Source: Candidatus Parvarchaeota archaeon
GTDB lineage: Archaea; Nanobdellota; Nanobdellia; Parvarchaeales; Parvarchaeaceae
DNA length: 13,386 bases
Assembly: GCA_023488405.1 (NCBI GenBank)
Contig: JAMDDW010000043.1
Location: forward strand, 4,646-18,031
Direction of reading: 5' to 3'
Of the stretch, positions 6,851 through 13,315 are shown one piece after another (the first letter of the stretch is position 1; each line of letters opens with the position of its first letter). A program made the position numbers and the translations under genes. The notes under the pieces are model-generated. The model was not told the origin of the DNA, did not search any database, and saw only the letters and a program-made list of their open reading frames with translations.

Positions 6851-7723
6851 TTATTTACCAATATACCTCAAATTCTTTGTTTTCTTTAACAAATACTTTC
6901 TATACTCATATGCACTAAAGGCGTCTATTATTCTATTGAGTCTTCTTGATCCGATATGATTATGGTAGTATCTAGCGACAAGTTCCGCAATCGCCCCTTG
7001 CTCTCTCCCAGGTGCTACAAACACAAATTTCCTTCTGTATACTACAAGTTTTATCGGCAGGTAACCCGTCATATATCTACACACAGGTATCTCGTTCCTT
7101 CTAGCGAAATAGAAACCATCCAGAAGTAACTTACCTAAGATCTTAAGCATTCTCTTGCCAAAGATCACATTTCCATCTCGCTTTATTCTTTTCGTGCGGT
7201 TCCAGACAAATTTGTACGAGACGCCGAGAATAGCAGCAGTAGATTCTCTGCCCAAGCCACTTCTGACCATAGCGATAGCCTTCTTGCCGATTTCTGGATC
7301 AAACCGTCTGCGAGCCGATACCTTTGGAGTGTACTTACCTACCGTAGTCGGAGACACACGCAACTTTTTTGATATGTCAGTCTTGGATATGCCCATCATA
7401 AACAGGTCTTTTATATTTTCTATAGTCTCCTTGCTAAGCGCTTTTGAAGCGTTTATGTCATAAAGATGCTCTTTTACCCACTGATAAGATACGCTCAGTT
7501 CCTTGGATATCAACAGTTTACTTATCCCTTCACTAGCGAGTTTTCTTGCTCGTTCTACCATTTCTTGAGGATAATGATTAGATCTTTTCAATGGGATGTC
7601 CAAGCAAAGATTGTAGACATAGTTCGAACTGAAGCCTAATCTTCTTGCGGCTTCCGTTCTGGAAAGCCCGCTTTTCACCAATTCTCTCGCTTCCGCCTTC
7701 ACTTCGTTACTATATTTTTGCAT
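6851..7723 (-). CDS. Protein with four tandem helix-turn-helix repeats and unknown C-terminal domain
   Basis: This 290-residue protein is probably a sequence-specific DNA-binding protein. Its first 181 residues are four repeats of about 40-45 residues (4-44, 50-91, 96-135, 141-181). Each contains a helix, a [SEM]G[LI][SG][KR] turn-like element and a recognition helix: SGLSRTEAARRLGFSSNYV, EGISKLLISKELSVSYQWV, MGISKTDISKKLRVSPTTV and SGLGRESTAAILGVSYKFV. They resemble resolvase-type/Psq-like HTH units. The C-terminal 185-290 is basic and aromatic, contains AIAELVARYYHNHIG and RRLNRIIDAF, and matches nothing I recognise; I see no transposase DDE or recombinase catalytic set. Base composition is unlike the neighbours: 7201-7260 and 7261-7320 are each 30/60 G+C by hand count, against 17/60 at 11041-11100, which suggests transfer or different constraint. 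The ATG at 7723 has only a weak upstream site. Confidence 0.75.
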   Translation of the reverse strand: MQKYSNEVKAEARELVKSGLSRTEAARRLGFSSNYVYNLCLDIPLKRSNHYPQEMVERARKLASEGISKLLISKELSVSYQWVKEHLYDINASKALSKETIENIKDLFMMGISKTDISKKLRVSPTTVGKYTPKVSARRRFDPEIGKKAIAMVRSGLGRESTAAILGVSYKFVWNRTKRIKRDGNVIFGKRMLKILGKLLLDGFYFARRNEIPVCRYMTGYLPIKLVVYRRKFVFVAPGREQGAIAELVARYYHNHIGSRRLNRIIDAFSAYEYRKYLLKKTKNLRYIGK

Positions 7724-7772
7724 AACTTCATCGACAAGAAGTAGTGGTTACGCTAGATTTAAGGCGAATCGG

Positions 7773-7786
7773 TCATTAGCGTTTTT
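7773..7786. repeat. Direct repeat copy 1 (TCATTAGCGTTTTT)
   Basis: This matches copy 2 at 13 of 14 bases in the same orientation, with 80 bases between the copies. It lies about 50 bases upstream of the HTH gene start and could be an operator for that protein; this is inference. Confidence 0.5.
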
Positions 7787-7866
7787 CAAAAAGAACGAAA
7801 CAGAAATCAAAGTGGTCGGCTTTCACAGAATGCTTTTAATCACTTGCTGCTTTAGGTTTATAGAGT

Positions 7867-7880
7867 TCATTGGCGTTTTT
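7867..7880. repeat. Direct repeat copy 2 (TCATTGGCGTTTTT)
   Basis: This is the second copy of the 14-base direct repeat and differs from copy 1 only at the sixth base (G for A). Flanking bases do not match well, so the shared unit is about 14 bases. Confidence 0.5.
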
Positions 7881-7999
7881 GCACATTGAGCTCTACTGTT
7901 TTTATTTATACCTACAATTATTTTGCAGTAATAATTATATATTTTGCTGGCTTCCGCTTGGCAATGTTCCGTTTCCCATACAGGGATAATATGTATTTC

Positions 8000-8040
8000 C
8001 ATTGTAAACTATATTACTTACGTAATTATAGCTAACAATG
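8000..8040. repeat. 41-base inverted repeat (hairpin) beside the PRC-barrel gene
   Basis: CATTGT at 8000-8005 pairs with ACAATG at 8035-8040. Pairing continues inward to ATTAC (8013-8017) and GTAAT (8022-8026), leaving a four-base loop (8018-8021). There are two mismatches in the outer 14-base arms (8006/8034 and 8008/8032) and one bulged base (8027). On the plus strand it is followed by CCTAG and six Ts (8046-8051), like an intrinsic terminator. It lies 9 bases past the stop of the minus-strand PRC-barrel gene. Confidence 0.6.
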
Positions 8041-8049
8041 CCTAGTTTT

Positions 8050-8322
8050 TTATATTATATCTTCTTCCGCAACTACCACAAAATCCCCTATGGAGATAAC
8101 TGCACTGTATGGGATCTCTTCAAAGCCATTTTCATCTTTCTCGAACTGAAACGTATTAGCATAGGAGGTAGGATTCTTGACAGACAAATAAACTAGTTCT
8201 CCTGTTCTTACTTCATATATAAGATCCTGTACTATACCTATCTTCTTTCCGCTCTTTCCTACAATGGTTTTACCGACTATTGTTCTTGCATCTATTTTTT
8301 CTCCTTTAGTTACACCTGCCAT
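8050..8322 (-). CDS. Small PRC-barrel domain protein
   Basis: This 90-residue protein is a single PRC-barrel: VGKTIVGKSGKKIGIVQDLIYEVRTGELVYLSVK, then a variable loop, then EEIPYSAVISIGDFVVV. These match the usual strand pattern (entry strand, G-KKIG turn, 'tGelvyl' strand, 'ipys-v-~igd~vvv' end). PRC-barrels are protein-interaction modules. In archaea, small stand-alone versions are widespread, and some (CdpB1/CdpB2 in haloarchaea) belong to the FtsZ division machinery; whether this one does is not visible. I chose ATG 8322 because AGGAGG (8329-8334) sits 6 bases upstream of it; an in-frame TTG at 8328 would touch that site. It is 63 bases downstream of the methyltransferase gene and has its own AT-rich upstream region, so it may be transcribed separately. 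Confidence 0.85.
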   Translation of the reverse strand: MAGVTKGEKIDARTIVGKTIVGKSGKKIGIVQDLIYEVRTGELVYLSVKNPTSYANTFQFEKDENGFEEIPYSAVISIGDFVVVAEEDII

Positions 8323-8328
8323 AATCAA

Positions 8329-8334
8329 CCTCCT
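8329..8334 (-). promoter_or_regulatory. Shine-Dalgarno AGGAGG of the PRC-barrel gene
   Basis: A perfect AGGAGG on the minus strand ends 6 bases before ATG 8322. It fixes the start at that ATG rather than the TTG at 8328. Confidence 0.75.
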
Positions 8335-8345
8335 GATAGTTTTAC

Positions 8346-8378
8346 TAATATTTTTATATTAATACATAATTAAATAAT
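8346..8378 (-). promoter_or_regulatory. Possible TATA-box region of the PRC-barrel gene
   Basis: Read on the minus strand, this stretch contains TTATTTAATTA followed by ATTAATATAAAAATATT. The first would give a leader long enough to include the AGGAGG; the second would place the transcript start almost on it. The region is so AT-rich that the exact box cannot be chosen. Confidence 0.35.
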
Positions 8379-8385
8379 TCTTAAC

Positions 8386-8892
8386 TTAAAAAGCTTTTAC
8401 ATTATTAAAGAATATAAAGTATCTATCATTTTCAATATAGCCACTTTCTACCGGATTTAAGCTGCTTAAATCTATATTCGATGACTTTAAAACCGAGATT
8501 ATTAAACGGCCGTTTTCAGCAGTTAAATCGAACAGCTTTTTGATTGTACTTTTACGGTCTGTTTCTTCTATATCCTGCAGAACGGTTATGCAGAACACAA
8601 TATCAAACTTCCTATCAGAAACAAAATCCTGTATCCTTTTCTTTACAACTGAAACGTTCTTAAATCCTTTTTTAACAATCATATTAGCCATATCTGACGG
8701 CTCAATTGCGGTTATTTCATTTTTCGGAAGCATCGATTCGAGTATGCCTGTGCCTGCACCCGCATCTAATAGTCTATCACTGTCTTTTACCTTTATTTTT
8801 GACAAAATAAACTGTATCTTGTTTTCTTGCTCCCTTAAATAAAGACTTTCATAGCTTTCACCTATAGAATTGTAATAAATTATGGAATCCAT
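8386..8892 (-). CDS. Class I SAM-dependent methyltransferase, substrate unknown
   Basis: This short Rossmann-fold methyltransferase is 168 residues from ATG 8892. It has an N-terminal YYNSIGESYESLY helix region, motif I RLLDAGAGTG binding SAM, EITAIEPSDMA with the acidic end of strand 2 (AIEPS), FDIVFCITVLQDIE at motif IV, and ENGRLIISVLKS at strand 5. It ends soon after, shorter than the usual 200-250 residues, so the last strands may be reduced. The substrate cannot be told; small molecule, tRNA and protein are all open. An alternative ATG at 8919 would add nine residues and overlap proS by 26 bases, with AAAGG very close upstream. I prefer 8892 because it lies 1 base after the proS stop, typical of coupled genes. 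Co-transcription with proS is likely. Confidence 0.8.
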   Translation of the reverse strand: MDSIIYYNSIGESYESLYLREQENKIQFILSKIKVKDSDRLLDAGAGTGILESMLPKNEITAIEPSDMANMIVKKGFKNVSVVKKRIQDFVSDRKFDIVFCITVLQDIEETDRKSTIKKLFDLTAENGRLIISVLKSSNIDLSSLNPVESGYIENDRYFIFFNNVKAF

Positions 8893-8893
8893 C

Positions 8894-10327
8894 TTAGTAG
8901 GATTTTGCAAAGTATGCATTTACCTTTGAATCATTTCCGCAAAATATACATTTCTTACTGATTAGTTCTTCATTTTCCAAAGGAATAAGTCTGGAAGTAG
9001 CTCCAGTTTCATTTTTTATTTTTTCTTCACATTCTGGAGTACCGCACCATGAAGCTTTTGCTACATATAAGCTGTCTTTAACTTCTTTTACAAACCTTTC
9101 TTTTGAATCTTCTTCTTTTATCCTTTTTTTACTGTCTTCTCTGGCATTTTCAAGCATTTTTTCGTGTATTTCTTCAAGTTTTTCTTTTAATTTTTCTATT
9201 TCATCGAATGCGAGAGAGGACTGTTCATTGTTTATTCTTGTTTTCAAAGATATATTTTTTGAGTCCAATTCCCTTTTACCAACCTGTATTTTCAATGGTA
9301 CACCTTTTAAATCATATTCATTAAGCTTCCAGCCTGGAGAGTATTCCTCCCTGCTGTCAAGAAGTACTCTTATATTCATTTCTTTTAGCTTGGATTCTAT
9401 CTGCTTGCAATATTTAATAATAGCGGCTCTTTCCTCTTTGATAATAGGGATAATAACACACTGATAAGGCGCAATGTGAGGAGAAAGAACTAACCCTTTA
9501 TTATCTCCGTGTACCAATAACATTACACCTATCGAACGCATTGAAATACCCCACGAAGTTTGAAAAGGGTACTGTAATTCATTCTTTTCATCCAAAAACT
9601 TTATATCAAAAGGCTTTGAAAAATTCTGACCTAGATTATGCGAAGTCGCTGCCTGCGACATAAAATTATTCGGCAGAATCGCTTCTACTGTATAGGTAGT
9701 AACTGCGCCTGCAAACTTTTCACTCTCACTTTTTCTACCAGCTAATACCGGGACTGCAAGCATCTCTTCAAGGAACTGCTTGTAAAAATTCAAGATATCT
9801 CTTGCGTTTTTGTCAGCCTCCTCGTTAGTTCTAAAGACACAGTGGCCTTCCTGCCACAGGTTTTCTCTTCCTCTTAAAAGTAGTCTTGTCTCCTTGGTTT
9901 CCCACCTGACCATTGTATTCCACTGATTTATAAGTAATGGCAGGTCCCTGTAACTTTTTATCCACTTAGAGTAGCTGTCATACATTATAGTTTCAGAGGT
10001 TGGCCTTATAGCAAGCTTTTCATCAAGTTTGGTATCTCCTCCCATTGTTACCCATGCTACCTCCGGATTAAAACCGGCTATGTGCTCCTTTTCTTTTGAC
10101 AGTATACTTTCCGGTATCAACAATGGAAAATATGCGTTTTTTACGCCTACTGACTTAAACTTGCTGTCTAAGTAGCTTACACTTCTCTCCCACATTTCAT
10201 AGCCATAAGGACGATAAACTGCGAAGCCCTTTACTGCTGAAAAATCAAGCATTTCTGATTTAATGACGACTTGATTATACCATGAGATTAGATCGCTTTC
10301 TTTCTTTATGTCTATCCCTTCAGCCAT
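8894..10327 (-). CDS. proS: Prolyl-tRNA synthetase, archaeal/eukaryotic type
   Basis: This class II synthetase charges tRNA-Pro in the cytosol. At 477 residues it has the short archaeal form without the bacterial inserted editing domain. Visible features are RPTSET (108-113), motif 2 beginning MVRWETKETR (139-148) and running to LWQEGH (157-162), the proline/tRNA pocket QAATSHNLGQNF (225-236), motif 3 with WGISMRSIG (Arg264) and HGDNKGLVLSP, and the anticodon-binding domain from about 290. The C-terminal zinc domain has cysteines 428, 433, 460 and 463 and the typical final tyrosine. Motif 2 is divergent: LLLRGREN stands where archaeal enzymes usually have PFIRTREF, but both arginines remain. 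It is divergent from leuS and is followed by the methyltransferase. A TATA-like box about 23 bases upstream suggests a leaderless mRNA. Confidence 0.95.
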   Translation of the reverse strand: MAEGIDIKKESDLISWYNQVVIKSEMLDFSAVKGFAVYRPYGYEMWERSVSYLDSKFKSVGVKNAYFPLLIPESILSKEKEHIAGFNPEVAWVTMGGDTKLDEKLAIRPTSETIMYDSYSKWIKSYRDLPLLINQWNTMVRWETKETRLLLRGRENLWQEGHCVFRTNEEADKNARDILNFYKQFLEEMLAVPVLAGRKSESEKFAGAVTTYTVEAILPNNFMSQAATSHNLGQNFSKPFDIKFLDEKNELQYPFQTSWGISMRSIGVMLLVHGDNKGLVLSPHIAPYQCVIIPIIKEERAAIIKYCKQIESKLKEMNIRVLLDSREEYSPGWKLNEYDLKGVPLKIQVGKRELDSKNISLKTRINNEQSSLAFDEIEKLKEKLEEIHEKMLENAREDSKKRIKEEDSKERFVKEVKDSLYVAKASWCGTPECEEKIKNETGATSRLIPLENEELISKKCIFCGNDSKVNAYFAKSY

Positions 10328-10342
10328 TAGTTTTTAATGGTG

Positions 10343-10358
10343 TTTTAATTAATAAATC
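10343..10358 (-). promoter_or_regulatory. TATA-like promoter element of proS
   Basis: On the minus strand this reads GATTTATTAATTAAAA, centred about 23 bases before ATG 10327. Archaeal TATA boxes lie about 26 bases before the transcript start, so transcription would begin at or next to the ATG (leaderless). No Shine-Dalgarno sequence is seen. Confidence 0.5.
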
Positions 10359-10390
10359 TTACCGCCTTTACTAATAAAAATTGTAGTTGC

Positions 10391-10406
10391 AAAGAAAGTA
10401 TAAAAA
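10391..10406 (+). promoter_or_regulatory. BRE/TATA promoter element of leuS
   Basis: AAAGAAAG (BRE-like, purine-rich) is followed by TATAAAAA at 10399-10406. The box centre is 28 bases before ATG 10431, predicting a start of transcription within a few bases of the ATG and hence a leaderless mRNA. There is no Shine-Dalgarno sequence in the gap. Confidence 0.6.
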
Positions 10407-10430
10407 CAAGCAGTTATTACTTTTATTGAT

Positions 10431-13154
10431 ATGTCAAAATACGAATTTGAAGAAATAGAGAAGAAATGGAGAAACATATACGAAGAAAAGAAGCTTTATG
10501 AAGCCGATGCTGACGAAAATAGAGAAAAATTCTTTGTAACCGTTCCGGTTATGTATCCGGATGGAAGGCTGCACACTGGGCATATGTATACATGGACAAG
10601 AGCAGACATATTCGCAAGATTCCAGAGAATGAAAGGAAAGAACGTTCTGTTTCCACAGGGTTTTCATATGACCGGCGGACCGATGGCAGGAATGTCTCTG
10701 CGTCTGAAAAATTTGGATGAAAAAGCAATAAAAATAATGAAAGATCAGGGGGCAACCGAAGAAGACATAAAAAAATTTGCAGGCAACCCACTAGAACTAG
10801 GTTTGTTCTTTGGAAAAACGTACAAAAGCGACTTTAATTTGGTAGGGGCCTCGATAGATTGGAGAAGAAATTTTATATTGTCATACACTGAACAATACTC
10901 TAAATTCGTAGAATGGCAATTTCGTAAACTAAGAGAACTGGGATACATAACGCAGGGAAACCATCCCGTAATATGGTGTCCAAAAGAAAATACGTCGCTA
11001 GGGGATCACGATAGAGCTGAAGGAGAAGGAGAAAGTTCACTTGAATTCACAATAATAAAATTTAAAGCCGATAATTTAATACTGCCGGCAGCTACTTTAA
11101 GGCCTGAAACAATATATGGAGTAAGCAACCTTTGGGTAAATGAGAAAGGAGAATACAGGAAAGTAAGATTTTCCAATGGTGAAGAATGGATTGTTTCTAA
11201 AGAATTCACTGAAAAATTACCATTTCAAAAGAACGTAGCAGAGAAAATAGAAGACTTTAATATTTCAGAGCTTACTGGAAAAAATGCCTTAAACCCAATA
11301 AATAATGAAGAGGTTCCGATTCTAAATGCAGAGTTCGTGAAAACGGCTGTGAATACTGGGATAGTAATGAGTGTGCCAATGCATGCTCCTTTCGATTATT
11401 TTTATTACAACAAGAAAAAAACAGAAATAAAACTAAATGAGCCACGCAAGGTAATAGACGTGAAAACGAACCCTAATTTGATGGAAGAAGCGATTAAACG
11501 CTTTGGAACGGCAGATGAGAAAGAGCTTGAAAACGCAACTAAATATGTGTATAAAACTGAATTTAACTATGGCATATTAAATGAAAATAACGGGCCATTA
11601 AGCGGAAAGCCAGCGAAAGAAGCGAAGGAATACGCAATTGAACTGATAAAGGAAAAAAACGCTTATGATAATTTCTATGAAACATCCGGTGAAGTTATAT
11701 GTAGATGCGGTGCAAAGGGACTCATAAAACTCGTTGAAAACCAGTGGTTTATAAGATATTCCGATAAGCGGCTTAAGGAAAAGACAATAGACTGGATCCA
11801 AAAAATGGATGTAAGGCCTGAAGAAGCAAAGGCACAGATAATAAACGCAGTTTATAACATGGAGGATAAAGCTGCAACTAGAAACGGTGGATTAGGTACT
11901 CCTTTGCCATGGGACAAGAACTGGCTTATAGAGCCGCTTAGTGACTCTACAATCTACATGGCTTATTACACCTTTGCGCACATAATAAAAGAAATGAAAC
12001 CAGAAGATATAACTGACGACATATTTGATTACATACTTTTAGACAAAAAACCTGATAAAAAACTTCCAGAGAACATTGAAAAAATGAAAAAGGAGTTTGA
12101 GTACTGGTATCCATTGGATTTAAGGGTTACAGCCAAGGAATTGATAACGAACCATATTGCTTTCTTTATAATGACGCATGTGGCAATTTTCAACAAGGAC
12201 AAATGGCCAAGAGGCTTGGGAATAAACGGATGGCTCACTGTAAATGGAAAGAAAATGAGCAAATCAAAGGGAAATACAATGACAATAGACTATGTAGTAA
12301 ACAATTACGGAGCAGATTCTGCCAGATTAATAGCATCGGCATCAAACGGCATGGATGATGCGGCTTGGGATCTGAATAATATAAATGGATTTAAGCAGAA
12401 GATAGAGTTTATACTTGAACTTACTGAAATAATAGATAGTTTTTCCGGAGAAAGAAAACTTGTAGACGAATTCTTACTGTCAAAAATAAACTACCTTATA
12501 GAAAACAGCGAGAAAGAGTACAATGCAATGAAATATAAAAATTCATTGAATTATTCCTTTTTTGAATTCATAGAAAACATAAAAAACTACATAGATTATG
12601 GCGGAAACAACAAAGATACATTGATGTACGCGCTAACCATCTTTTCAAAACTTAATCATCCTCTTTTCCCATTCGTAACGGAAGAGATAAACAATGCCCT
12701 TAACAAAGGTGAGCTTTTGGAAAGCTACCAAAGCTGGCCTGAAACTAAAGAAGAATACAAAAATGAGCTTGTAGAAAATGAATTTGAGGTGTTAAAGCAG
12801 ACAATAACTGACATAAACAACCTTGTAAACCTGATAAACAAAGAACCGAAAGAAATAATAGTAGGTGTAGCAGGGAAAGAAAAATTTGAAGTATACAATA
12901 AAATAGAGGAGATAACGCACAGAAGCAGAGACTTGAAAGAGATAAGAAAAGAGGTACCTGCAAATGACTTTGTTAATAGATTACTTAAAAACCCAAAGAG
13001 ATTACCAAACAAAAAACTTGACTATGAACTTGAGATGAAGGTCTTCATTGAATCTAAGGTCAAATTAAAGGAGATGTATAATGCAGAAATAAAGATAGAG
13101 GAAAGCAATGAAGACAAGGCATTTCCTGGAAAGCCTATGCTGATAATAAAATGA
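10431..13154 (+). CDS. leuS: Leucyl-tRNA synthetase, archaeal/eukaryotic type
   Basis: This class I synthetase charges tRNA-Leu. It has 907 residues, slightly short for archaeal LeuRS. The ATP-binding signature is HTGH (48-51) after VMYPDGRL; the archaeal hallmark segments GASIDWRRNF, WQFRKLRELGYI and PVIWCPKEN follow. The CP1 editing domain contains TLRPETIYGVSNLWV and the closing segment GIVMSVPMHAPFDY with its catalytic-type Asp, so proofreading looks intact. A CRCG (Cys424, Cys426) precedes NQWFIRYSD, and KMSKS is at 608-612. The rest is the helical anticodon-binding domain and a small C-terminal domain. Its TGA overlaps the next ATG (ATGA at 13151-13154), suggesting an operon with the following two genes. 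Specificity for leucine rather than Ile/Val rests on overall similarity to archaeal LeuRS. Confidence 0.95.
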   Translation: MSKYEFEEIEKKWRNIYEEKKLYEADADENREKFFVTVPVMYPDGRLHTGHMYTWTRADIFARFQRMKGKNVLFPQGFHMTGGPMAGMSLRLKNLDEKAIKIMKDQGATEEDIKKFAGNPLELGLFFGKTYKSDFNLVGASIDWRRNFILSYTEQYSKFVEWQFRKLRELGYITQGNHPVIWCPKENTSLGDHDRAEGEGESSLEFTIIKFKADNLILPAATLRPETIYGVSNLWVNEKGEYRKVRFSNGEEWIVSKEFTEKLPFQKNVAEKIEDFNISELTGKNALNPINNEEVPILNAEFVKTAVNTGIVMSVPMHAPFDYFYYNKKKTEIKLNEPRKVIDVKTNPNLMEEAIKRFGTADEKELENATKYVYKTEFNYGILNENNGPLSGKPAKEAKEYAIELIKEKNAYDNFYETSGEVICRCGAKGLIKLVENQWFIRYSDKRLKEKTIDWIQKMDVRPEEAKAQIINAVYNMEDKAATRNGGLGTPLPWDKNWLIEPLSDSTIYMAYYTFAHIIKEMKPEDITDDIFDYILLDKKPDKKLPENIEKMKKEFEYWYPLDLRVTAKELITNHIAFFIMTHVAIFNKDKWPRGLGINGWLTVNGKKMSKSKGNTMTIDYVVNNYGADSARLIASASNGMDDAAWDLNNINGFKQKIEFILELTEIIDSFSGERKLVDEFLLSKINYLIENSEKEYNAMKYKNSLNYSFFEFIENIKNYIDYGGNNKDTLMYALTIFSKLNHPLFPFVTEEINNALNKGELLESYQSWPETKEEYKNELVENEFEVLKQTITDINNLVNLINKEPKEIIVGVAGKEKFEVYNKIEEITHRSRDLKEIRKEVPANDFVNRLLKNPKRLPNKKLDYELEMKVFIESKVKLKEMYNAEIKIEESNEDKAFPGKPMLIIK

Positions 13155-13315
13155 GATGGACTTACCTTTCAGCAATAAGCCTTTTGACCTTGATTATAAG
13201 TTTGCTGCTTATCTTTGTATTCCATATATTCATATTCATACTGTTTTTATTCTTTCCATTCTTTAGTTTATTCAGGAGAAAAAATGGAAAAGGGAAGACT
13301 AAACAGAGGTTTTGA
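13151..13315 (+). CDS. Small membrane protein between leuS and trm5-like gene
   Basis: This 54-residue open frame starts at an ATG overlapping the leuS stop (ATGA) and ends in TGA at 13313-13315. Residues 7-41 are almost entirely hydrophobic (many Leu, Ile, Phe), enough for one long or two short membrane helices. The tail is strongly basic (RRKNGKGKTKQR), which puts the C-terminus in the cytosol by the positive-inside rule. It overlaps the next gene by 32 bases in another frame. No family recognised. The overlapping start and tight packing argue that it is translated, but short hydrophobic frames can occur by chance in AT-rich DNA. Confidence 0.55.
   Translation: MRWTYLSAISLLTLIISLLLIFVFHIFIFILFLFFPFFSLFRRKNGKGKTKQRF
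13274..13278 (+). promoter_or_regulatory. Shine-Dalgarno sequence of the trm5-like gene
   Basis: AGGAG lies 5 bases before ATG 13284, within the small membrane-protein frame, and supports that start. Confidence 0.6.

Larger units (their letters stand above)
7724..8049. other. 326-base intergenic region without a supported gene
   Basis: I find no tRNA box, no convincing open frame and no CRISPR repeats here. It holds a 14-base imperfect direct repeat and, next to the PRC-barrel gene, a 41-base inverted repeat followed on the plus strand by a T-run (separate entries). The right part (about 7895-8049) is very AT-rich, the left part less so. It includes the upstream region of the HTH gene; no strong TATA box is evident about 26 bases before ATG 7723. 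Confidence 0.6.

Noticed and set aside
7155..7463. 102-codon plus-strand frame inside the HTH gene
   Set aside because: It is antisense to two of the four HTH repeats, whose repeat structure proves the minus strand is coding.
7856..8035. Stop-free plus-strand stretch ending in a possible 23-codon frame from ATG 7964
   Set aside because: The translation is Tyr/Phe/Ile-rich low-complexity sequence expected from AT-rich DNA, with no ribosome-binding site, and its end runs into the hairpin.
7724..8049. Possible tRNA or other structured RNA gene in the intergenic gap
   Set aside because: No GGTTCGANTCC-like box or cloverleaf arms found on either strand; only the hairpin and direct repeat are supported.
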